Assembly: GCF_041821045.1 (NCBI RefSeq)
Contig: NZ_JBGUAW010000003.1
Coordinates: 124,001-188,000, forward strand
Length of the DNA: 64,000 nt
Direction: 5' to 3'
Source: Thiohalorhabdus sp. Cl-TMA
GTDB lineage: Bacteria; Pseudomonadota; Gammaproteobacteria; Thiohalorhabdales; Thiohalorhabdaceae
Made by a program: the position numbers and the translations under genes. Below the pieces are notes generated by a model. That model saw only the letters and a list, made by a program, of their open reading frames with translations, searched no databases and was not told where the DNA came from. This document shows positions 24,332-31,133 of the stretch, piece after piece. How positions within the stretch are numbered: the stretch's first letter is position 1; every line of letters starts with the position of its first letter.

Positions 24332-27160
24332 TTACCGGATTCCCCAGCCCGTGCGCCGCCGCACCCGCTTTTCCACCTCCAGCAGGCCGAAGAACAGGAC
24401 TCCTATACCCAGGATTTCGGCGCCGTGCAGGAAGTCGATGGGCCGCGTTTCGAAAAAGGCCTCCATGAAGGGGGCGTAGGTGAAGATCAGCTGCAGAAGG
24501 ACCACCACCAGCACCGAGATGCCGGCAGCGCGGGTTATACGAATGCCGCTCCGGCTCAGGGCCGGCGCGTGGAGGTAGCGGATACTGAATAGATAGAGCA
24601 CCTCCAGCAGAACCAGCGTGTTGACTGAATAGGTGCGCGCCTCCTCCAGTGTGGAGCCATGCTCCACGGACCAGGCGAAGATGCCGAGTATGGCAGTGAA
24701 GAACAGGGTTGAGACGAACACCACCCGCCAGAGGAGAAAGCCGGAAAGCAGGGGCTCCTTCGCGGGTCGGGGCGGACGCTTCATCACCCCCGGCTCCGCC
24801 GGCTCGAAGGCCAGCGCCATGGCCAGCGCCACCGAGCTGACCATGTTGACCCAGAGGATCTGCAGAGGCGTGATGGGCAGGGTCAGGCCGATCAACAGGG
24901 CGCCGACGATACTCAGCGACTCGCCGCCGTTGACCGGTAGGAGGAAAGCGATGGCCTTTTTCAGGTTGTCGTAGACCGTGCGCCCCGCCCGCACCGCCCG
25001 GGAGATGGAGGCGAAGTTGTCGTCGGCCAGCACCATCTCCGCCGCCTCCTTGGCCGCCTCGGTTCCTTTCCGGCCCATGGCGATGCCGATGTCGGCCCTC
25101 TTGAGGGCCGGGGCATCGTTGACGCCGTCACCGGTCATGGCAACGGTCAGGCCGTGGCGCTGGAGGGTTTCCACCAACCGCAGCTTGTTCTCCGGCGTGG
25201 TACGGGCGTAGACGTCCGTGTCCGCCACCCGCTCGAACAGCTCCGCGTCGGATAACCGCTCGAGATCGGCACCGGTGAGCACATCGCCGCTGTTGTGCAC
25301 GGCGAGCTGTCCGGCGATGGCCCGCGCGGTACTCGCATGGTCGCCGGTGATCATCTTGACCCGGATCCCGGCGGCCTGGCACTCGGCCACCGCCTCCACG
25401 GCCTCCTCGCGCGGCGGGTCCTGAAGACCCACCAGGCCCAGCAGGGTCAGCCCCTCCTCGGCGGCCCCGAAGGTTAATTCCTGGGCATGTTTCGGCAGGG
25501 GCTTGGCGGCAATGGCGAGGACCCGCATGCCCCCTCGGGCGAGCTCTTCGATGCCCTGCCGCCAATACTCACGATCGAGGGGGGCGCCTTCTTCCCGCGA
25601 GCCCTGCCACTGGCACATCTCCAGGACCTGCTCTGGAGCCCCTTTGAGGAAGGCCGTGGCGTTCCCTTCGTGGTCGTGGTGGAGGGTGGCCATGAAGCGG
25701 TGCTCCGACTCGAAGGGGATCTCGTCGGTGCGCGGCAGGCGGCCTTTCAGGTCGTCCTGGTCGATCCCCGCCTTGCGCCCCAGCACCAGGAGGGCGCCCT
25801 CCATGGGGTCGCCCCCGACCTGCCAGTTTCCGCCGTCGTCTTGCCGGACGCCGGCGTCGTTACAGAGCACCCCGGCCCGCAGCACTTCCATCAAAAACGG
25901 CTGGGCGCCCGGCTCAACGGCCTCGCCCTCCCGCTCGAAGTCGCCGTGGGGGTCATAGCCGGTGCCGGCCACGGCGAAGGTTTCTGCGGGCGTCATCACG
26001 GCACGCGCGGTCATCTCGTTGCGGGTGAGGGTGCCGGTCTTGTCGCTGCAGATCACCGAAACCGAGCCGAGCGTCTCCACCGCGGGGAGGCGGCGGATGA
26101 TGGCATTGCGCCGCGCCATGCCCTGGACGCCGATGGCGAGGGTCACGGTAAGGATGGCGGGCAGCCCCTCCGGAATGGCCGCCACGGCGATGCCCACCAC
26201 TGTCATGAAGGCCTCGGCGGCATCGAAATCCCGCACCAGCATCCCGAAACCGAACAGCAGCGCCGCCACGGCCAGAACCACACCGGTCAGCCAGCGGGCG
26301 AAGACCTCCATCTGCCGCAGAAGCGGCGTGGTCAGGCTATCCACCTCGGCGAGCATGCCGCTGATCCGGCCGATCTCCGTCTCCGCCCCGGTGGCTGCTA
26401 CCACTCCGAACCCCTGTCCGGAGGTTACCAACGTGCCCGAATAGGCGAGGGCACTCCGGTCGCCGAGTGGGGCGTCGGCAGTCACCGCTAAGCTGCCCTT
26501 GGCCACGGGAACCGACTCCCCCGTGAGCACCGACTCCTGGATGGACAGGCCCTTGGCACGAAAGAGACGGAGGTCAGCGGGAACTTTGTCCCCGGCCTGG
26601 AGCTGGACGACGTCCCCGGGCACCAGCTCTTCGGCCGGCAGCGTGGTTACATGGCCATCGCGAAATGCCGCCGCCTGGGGGGAGAGCATATTACGGATAG
26701 CCTGGAGGGCATTTTCTGCCTTGCCCTCCTGGACGAAGCCGATAACGGCGTTCAACAGCACCACGCCGCCGATCACCAGAGTATCGGCCCAATGGCCCAG
26801 CAGGCCCGTGATCACCGCCGCCGCGAGCAGCACCTGGATAAGCAGGTTGGAGAACTGCGCCAGGAAGCGCGCCAACGGCCCCCGGCGTCGCGGCTGCGGC
26901 AGCCGGTTCAGGCCATGCCTCTCCAGCCGGATCCTGGCCTCCCCGGAGCTCAGGCCCTCCGGCCCGGTATCCAGGAGCTCGAAAACCTGTCCGATGGGAG
27001 CTGCGTGCCAGCGGCACTGGCCTTCTGCTGTCCGCAACAGGGCCTCCTGGGAGCCGGAAATCACTTTCAAGCCCAGCGTGTCCCAGAAAAGCCGCTTGTA
27101 ACAGGGCTGGCCTCCCGGCTTGCAATGGTCCACCGGCCGGACTGCCTGAGGGCGTGCCAC
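24332..27160 (-). CDS. P2A-like cation-transporting P-type ATPase
   Basis: The roughly 940-residue pump has an N-terminal cation-ATPase domain, actuator domain with TGES (SVLTGESVPVAKG), PEGLP in M4, phosphorylation motif CSDKTGTLTRNE, the nucleotide-binding domain, TGDGVNDAPALKRADIG and a C-terminal six-helix block. PEGLP places it near Ca2+/Mn2+ pumps. However the M6 segment reads NMVSSVALAMALAFEP, lacking the Asp expected of SERCA-type Ca2+ sites, so the transported ion is uncertain. The frame opens with a GTG at 27160, but the first 32 residues look non-conserved. A GTG at 27064 (VISGSQEALL) may be the real start. It follows the CvrA-type antiporter gene on the same strand. Confidence 0.92.
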   Translation of the reverse strand: MARPQAVRPVDHCKPGGQPCYKRLFWDTLGLKVISGSQEALLRTAEGQCRWHAAPIGQVFELLDTGPEGLSSGEARIRLERHGLNRLPQPRRRGPLARFLAQFSNLLIQVLLAAAVITGLLGHWADTLVIGGVVLLNAVIGFVQEGKAENALQAIRNMLSPQAAAFRDGHVTTLPAEELVPGDVVQLQAGDKVPADLRLFRAKGLSIQESVLTGESVPVAKGSLAVTADAPLGDRSALAYSGTLVTSGQGFGVVAATGAETEIGRISGMLAEVDSLTTPLLRQMEVFARWLTGVVLAVAALLFGFGMLVRDFDAAEAFMTVVGIAVAAIPEGLPAILTVTLAIGVQGMARRNAIIRRLPAVETLGSVSVICSDKTGTLTRNEMTARAVMTPAETFAVAGTGYDPHGDFEREGEAVEPGAQPFLMEVLRAGVLCNDAGVRQDDGGNWQVGGDPMEGALLVLGRKAGIDQDDLKGRLPRTDEIPFESEHRFMATLHHDHEGNATAFLKGAPEQVLEMCQWQGSREEGAPLDREYWRQGIEELARGGMRVLAIAAKPLPKHAQELTFGAAEEGLTLLGLVGLQDPPREEAVEAVAECQAAGIRVKMITGDHASTARAIAGQLAVHNSGDVLTGADLERLSDAELFERVADTDVYARTTPENKLRLVETLQRHGLTVAMTGDGVNDAPALKRADIGIAMGRKGTEAAKEAAEMVLADDNFASISRAVRAGRTVYDNLKKAIAFLLPVNGGESLSIVGALLIGLTLPITPLQILWVNMVSSVALAMALAFEPAEPGVMKRPPRPAKEPLLSGFLLWRVVFVSTLFFTAILGIFAWSVEHGSTLEEARTYSVNTLVLLEVLYLFSIRYLHAPALSRSGIRITRAAGISVLVVVLLQLIFTYAPFMEAFFETRPIDFLHGAEILGIGVLFFGLLEVEKRVRRRTGWGIR

Positions 27161-27268
27161 TGTCCAACCTTGCTACCGTTTTCTCCGCCCGCCCTCTGTG
27201 CGGACATCAATCACCACTTTCCCGGGAAGCCATGGGCGGGCCTGGATGGTCCGCTCTATTCCGGCCGG

Positions 27269-28993
27269 TCAATGGAGCTTCAGGCCGATCCTGCTGACCG
27301 TTGTTCCCTGTACCTCCCGCGCCACCAGCTGGATTCGGCCCACTTGCACGCGGTCGCCGACCACCGGAACCCGGCCGATGCGGACGGCAAACACGTTTCC
27401 GAGGGCCATTCCCCGCTCCTCCTGCGTGAGCGGGATTCCATACATAAGCGCCAGATCTTCGCCCGGCGCGTCTCCCCGCACGGCGAACTCCCCGAAAAAT
27501 TCCGTCTCCGCCAGCTCCCCGGCGGGCTCCCTGGTGGCGAAGAGCGGGAACAAATGGGCCAGCTTGTCCGGATCGCCGATGACCCAGATCCGGTCTCCGG
27601 AACGCACCGCACGGATTTTCCCCGGAAGCCAGGGCCAGCCATCACGCACCACCATTACGGCGGCGGCACACGGGTCCATGGCCGCCGCAAGCATCTGCCC
27701 GGGATTGCGGCCCACCGCCGCTGCGTTCTCGCCCACTTGCAATTGCATCAGCTCGATGGTGCGGCGCTCGCCCCTCCAAAGCTCACGGCGCGTCGCTGGC
27801 TCACCCCGGCTAGGAACCGCCACCTTCAGCATTCGGGCCGCCCAGGGGAGAGTCGGCCCCTGCACCAATAGGGAGACCAGGACCACGGCGAAAACAATAT
27901 CGAAAAGCAGCCTGGAATCGTCCAGGCCCGCCGTGACCGGGAAAATGGCAAGGATAATGGGAACCGCGCCGCGAAGACCGTTCCAGGAGATGAACGCCAT
28001 TTCCCGCCAGGGAAAGCGCAGCGGCGAAAGCCCCGTGAAGATTGCCGCAGGGCGGGCCACCAGGATCAGGAAAAACGCCACGGCCAGGGCGGTGCCCAGA
28101 TGTTTCAGAAGCTCGGAGGGGGTTACCAGGAGTCCCAAAAGCAGGAACATTCCGCCCTGGGAGAGCCAGGCCAGCCCATCCATGGCCTGGAGCGTCGGGT
28201 CGAGGGGGCGATGGCGCCAGTTCCCCGTGACCAGTCCGAGTATGTAGATGGCCAGGAATCCGCTGCCGCCGATTTGGTTGACCCCGGCAAATACCACCAA
28301 GCCGCCGGAGGCGATGAGCAGGGCGAAGAGCCCTTCGGTGAGCCGGGCCCGCTCGCCGAGCATGCCCACCAGCCAGCCCCCGAGCAGTCCGCCGAGGCCC
28401 CCCAGCACGAATTGCTGGGCCAGGGAAAGGATGAGCCCGGGCACGGTGGTTTCCCGGGGCTCCAGGATGAGCCCCACGAGGCCGACCACCAGGAACACCG
28501 CCAGCGGATCGTTCAGTCCGGATTCGATCTCCAGGGTGGATCGAACCCGTTCATTGAGCTGTACCGTGCTGTGCCGCAGGAGGGAGAAAACGGCGGCTGC
28601 GTCCGTGGAAGCCACCATGCCGCCCAGAAGCAGTCCGTAACGCCAATCCACCCCGAATGCAAGGGTGGCGAAGCCCCCCACCAGGGCCGTGGTGAGGAAT
28701 ACCCCCCAAGTGGCCAGGATGGTCGCCGGCCTGAGCGCCACCCGAAAGGTGGCAAAGCGGGTACGCAGGCCGCCGTCCAAAAGGATGATGGCCAGGGCCA
28801 GATTCCCCACCAGGAAGGCGGTGCTGAAATCATCGAAATCGATGCCCCCGGGACCGTCCTCCCCTGCCAGCATTCCCACCACCAGGAAGATGAGGAGGAG
28901 GGGCAGCCCCATACGCGCTGACAGGCTGCTCAGAAGGATGCTGGAGAGTACCAGAATCCCGGCGGCCAGGATGAAGGAATTGATGTCACCCAT
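27269..28993 (-). CDS. CPA1-type K+/H+ antiporter, NhaP2/CvrA-like
   Basis: The 574-residue protein has about 13 transmembrane segments (residues 1-395), with AIILLDGGLRTRF, ASTDAAAVFSLLR, ESGLNDPLAVFLVVG and SWNGLRGAVPIILA, all typical of NhaP2/CvrA antiporters. A cytoplasmic TrkA-C-like domain (ELMQLQVGENAAAVGR onward) and a second small regulatory domain follow. This family exchanges K+ (or Na+) for H+ and helps cells survive low osmolarity or high K+. It precedes the P-type ATPase gene on the same strand; the gap depends on that gene's start. A second K+/H+ antiporter lies at 20909-22552. Confidence 0.92.
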   Translation of the reverse strand: MGDINSFILAAGILVLSSILLSSLSARMGLPLLLIFLVVGMLAGEDGPGGIDFDDFSTAFLVGNLALAIILLDGGLRTRFATFRVALRPATILATWGVFLTTALVGGFATLAFGVDWRYGLLLGGMVASTDAAAVFSLLRHSTVQLNERVRSTLEIESGLNDPLAVFLVVGLVGLILEPRETTVPGLILSLAQQFVLGGLGGLLGGWLVGMLGERARLTEGLFALLIASGGLVVFAGVNQIGGSGFLAIYILGLVTGNWRHRPLDPTLQAMDGLAWLSQGGMFLLLGLLVTPSELLKHLGTALAVAFFLILVARPAAIFTGLSPLRFPWREMAFISWNGLRGAVPIILAIFPVTAGLDDSRLLFDIVFAVVLVSLLVQGPTLPWAARMLKVAVPSRGEPATRRELWRGERRTIELMQLQVGENAAAVGRNPGQMLAAAMDPCAAAVMVVRDGWPWLPGKIRAVRSGDRIWVIGDPDKLAHLFPLFATREPAGELAETEFFGEFAVRGDAPGEDLALMYGIPLTQEERGMALGNVFAVRIGRVPVVGDRVQVGRIQLVAREVQGTTVSRIGLKLH

Positions 28994-29072
28994 GGTTTAT
29001 TAGAGAAGCCCAGCGGGGCAGGTTCCGCTCCGCCGAGTGTGTTAATTCGCTCGCCAATGGCAGCCCATAAAG

Positions 29073-29094
29073 ATTGCGGTCAGCCGCAATTTTT
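29073..29094 (+). terminator. Short stem-loop followed by T-run
   Basis: ATTGCGG (29073-29079) and CCGCAAT (29084-29090) form a 7-bp stem with a TCAG loop and a T-run immediately after. It looks like a terminator on the plus strand, although no plus-strand gene ends nearby. On the minus strand it lies in the leader of the CvrA-type gene. Confidence 0.35.
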
Positions 29095-29148
29095 GGACAA
29101 ATCCGAGCATGGCCCGGAAGCGTGAAAAAAATGGAAAATTGCACCGAG

Positions 29149-29313
29149 TTTTCTGTCGCAGAAATTCTTTCTCTATTCCTTGGGTCGGACCCGGGAGGCG
29201 GGATAAGCCCGGAAAGCGACTGCAGGGATGCCCGCAGGGCAGGGCCCCCTGGAGCCTGAGGGCTTGCCCCGCCTCCCGGGGACCCCATTTTGGTTACGAA
29301 TTTCTGCGACAGA
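29149..29313. repeat. Large imperfect palindrome, MITE-like
   Basis: Outer arms TCTGTCGCAGAAATTC (29152-29167) and GAATTTCTGCGACAGA (29298-29313) are exact inverted copies about 130 bp apart. Inside them a second pair, CCCGGGAGGCGGG and CCCGCCTCCCGGG, extends on both sides as GGTC..AAGCCC and GGGCTT..GACC. The element is flanked by GCACCGAG on the left and GCACGAG on the right, resembling an imperfect target duplication. No coding sequence is inside. It may be a non-autonomous mobile element or a large structured leader. Confidence 0.6.
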
Positions 29314-29446
29314 GCACGAGCTCCCGTATTGAAAATCTGCGCGCCCGGATGCCCAAAAATCCGCTGCAAGCGGGCCGTGTGGTAATCCGTCTTCTTTACT
29401 TGATCGAGGATGGAACGGATCCGGGACGGCGAGTGAGCCGCGGGAG

Positions 29447-30172
29447 TTATTCGGGCAGCAGGCCGTCCTCGCCGCCGTCCAGGATGGTCTTGGCCCGCGC
29501 CAGCAGCTCCGGGTGGGGATCCCGGCGCATTGCCGCCTCCCACTTCGGGAAAAGGTTCTGCTCTTCCCGGCCTTCGTGCTTGGCCAGGCTTCCGGAAAGG
29601 ATGCCCATGAGGGCGGCGATCATGGAGGCATCAGCGGCCTCCTCCAGGCGGGCCATGTCGCGGATCTCCGCCATCTCCTGCAGGATGGTCCGATGCTCTT
29701 GGATCATGGTGCTGGTGGGGTCGTCCTGGGCCGTTGCCTCCGGTATGCCGAAATGGGGGGCGAGGACGTCGTTCTCGCAGTAGATGTGGCGGCGCAGTCC
29801 CTGATGGCAGGCCTCCACGAGCGGAAGGGCGGCGGCGATCTCGCCCTTGTTGGCATGCTGCAAGGCGATGCCGAACAGGCGGTCCAGGCGCTCGTGATCG
29901 CGGGACAGGAGGTCGGTGAGGGAGTCGGGCTCCACGGAATCCCGGTCCACCACCCGCACCCGCCAGGCTTCCTCCTCGCCGTCCACTAGGTCCCAGTGGA
30001 TCCGGTTGCGCACCATGAGGGATACCGCCTGCATGAGCAGGGTAGGCTCTTCCGCGAACAGGATCTCCAGAGGGACGCCGCCCTCCCGCTGCTGAACGGC
30101 GGCCAGGGCGGCCATGCGAGGGCGCGGCTCGTCGCGGAGGTCCAGATTCCGAGGCTGGGCGGGTTCCGTCAT
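29447..30172 (-). CDS. Hemerythrin-domain protein with N-terminal DUF2249-like domain
   Basis: The 241-residue protein has two parts. Residues 1-75 resemble a DUF2249/TusA-like module (NLDLRDEPRPRM, ILFAEEPTLLMQAV). Residues 80-220 form a hemerythrin-like four-helix bundle with diiron ligands in LSRDHERLDRLF, HQGLRRHIYCENDVL, MIQEHRTILQEM and KHEGREEQNLFPKW. Such proteins bind O2 or NO and are linked to iron-sulfur repair or NO response. It is transcribed away from a small plus-strand gene, with a strong hairpin in the shared gap. The ATG at 30172 has GGGAGC about 9 nt upstream. Confidence 0.85.
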   Translation of the reverse strand: MTEPAQPRNLDLRDEPRPRMAALAAVQQREGGVPLEILFAEEPTLLMQAVSLMVRNRIHWDLVDGEEEAWRVRVVDRDSVEPDSLTDLLSRDHERLDRLFGIALQHANKGEIAAALPLVEACHQGLRRHIYCENDVLAPHFGIPEATAQDDPTSTMIQEHRTILQEMAEIRDMARLEEAADASMIAALMGILSGSLAKHEGREEQNLFPKWEAAMRRDPHPELLARAKTILDGGEDGLLPE

Positions 30173-30269
30173 GGTCTCGAGCTCCCTTAGGGTCTACGCT
30201 GGCGGGCTGTTCCAGGGGGCGCCGAAACGGCCCGCCGGTCCTGTGGTCCCATTGCCTAATTGTAGTATC

Positions 30270-30299
30270 CCGGGTCCGGTCGGCGGCGACCGGACCCGG
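30270..30299. promoter_or_regulatory. Perfect 13-bp inverted repeat in a divergent gap
   Basis: CCGGGTCCGGTCG (30270-30282) pairs perfectly with CGACCGGACCCGG (30287-30299) around a 4-nt GCGG loop. It lies 41 nt upstream of the small gene at 30341 and about 97 nt upstream of the hemerythrin gene. No T-run follows, so an operator or an mRNA leader hairpin is more likely than a terminator. Confidence 0.5.
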
Positions 30300-30340
30300 T
30301 GATGGCCAGCCTACCCCCACCTGCGCGGAGAGCAAACGAC

Positions 30341-30592
30341 ATGAGCGATGATTACAGGCCCGCCCTCGCCGACTACTTCGATGCGCTGGAAGCGAAATAC
30401 GCCGACGCCAGCGGGGACTTCTCCTTCGATGCGCTCAGCGACGAGGAGCTCCTGGAAGTGGAGCGCCTGGGCCGGCATGCCATCTACGAGGACGCGCAGG
30501 TGACCGCGCAGGAGAAGATCAATCTCCAGCCGCTGCTGCTGCTGGTGGAGAAGCAGCGGGAGAAGCGCGGGCTGCCGTCGCCGGAGGCATAG
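30341..30592 (+). CDS. Small acidic hypothetical protein, 83 aa
   Basis: The protein is short, soluble and acidic, with mostly helical character: an Asp/Ala/Tyr-rich first half and LLVEKQREKRG near the C-terminus. I do not recognise a family. The ATG at 30341 is preceded by GGAG at 11-12 nt spacing. It is followed 84 nt later by yjbQ on the same strand. Codon use is like the neighbours, and a proline-free helical reading frame in this GC-rich DNA supports a real gene. Confidence 0.65.
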   Translation: MSDDYRPALADYFDALEAKYADASGDFSFDALSDEELLEVERLGRHAIYEDAQVTAQEKINLQPLLLLVEKQREKRGLPSPEA

Positions 30593-30676
30593 CTCCGCGG
30601 GGATGCCTCCTTTTGCTCCCCCGCCGGGTTCGGGGTACCTTGTCGTGTTTATCGACGCGCACGGGAGGGTAGCACC

Positions 30677-31093
30677 ATGGTGGTCCAGGAGACCTTCAGC
30701 ATCGCCACCGACGGCCGGGGCACCTATGAGATCACCGAGCGCATCCAGGACCTCGTGCGGCAGTCGGGATGCAACCGCGGCACCTGTCACGTTTTCCAAC
30801 ATCATACAAGCGCCTCTCTGATCGTCACGGAGAACGCCGACCCCACCGTGCGGCGGGACCTGGAGACCATCGCCGAGCGTCTAGCGCCCGACGGCGATCC
30901 GGCCTACCGCCACGACCTGGAAGGGCCCGACGACATGGCCGCGCACATCCGCAGCGTCCTCACCAGCACGGAGGTGACCCTCCCCGTCTCCGAGGGCCGC
31001 TGCATGCTGGGCACCTGGCAGGGGGTCTACCTGTGGGAGCACCGCTACGACGGCTTCCGGCGCCGGATCACCGTGACTGTTCAGGGCGAATAA
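30677..31093 (+). CDS. YjbQ-family protein (UPF0047)
   Basis: The 138-residue protein matches the YjbQ/UPF0047 family in HVFQHHTSASLIVTENADP (His-rich active-site strand), HDLEGPDDMAAHIRSVL and LGTWQGVYLWEHR. YjbQ proteins form trimers and have weak thiamine-phosphate synthase activity; their main role is unknown. GGGAGG lies 9-14 nt before the ATG at 30677. The pepN start is 40 nt downstream, so the two are probably co-transcribed. Confidence 0.92.
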   Translation: MVVQETFSIATDGRGTYEITERIQDLVRQSGCNRGTCHVFQHHTSASLIVTENADPTVRRDLETIAERLAPDGDPAYRHDLEGPDDMAAHIRSVLTSTEVTLPVSEGRCMLGTWQGVYLWEHRYDGFRRRITVTVQGE

Positions 31094-31133
31094 CCTACGC
31101 GCAATCCCCGTTCATAAACCGGGAAGGACCGTC

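Larger units (their letters stand above)
28994..29446. other. Intergenic region of 453 bp with palindromic structure, no gene
   Basis: No gene is supported here. The region contains a small hairpin (ATTGCGG/CCGCAAT, 29073-29090, followed by TTTT) and a large MITE-like palindrome (29149-29313). Base composition changes sharply: A/T-rich at 29060-29175 and 29290-29405, very GC-rich in the palindrome core. Confidence 0.6.

Noticed and set aside
29149-29313. Integron attC site
   Set aside because: The arms lack the GTTRRRY/RYYYAAC core of attC sites and no integrase or cassette array is near.
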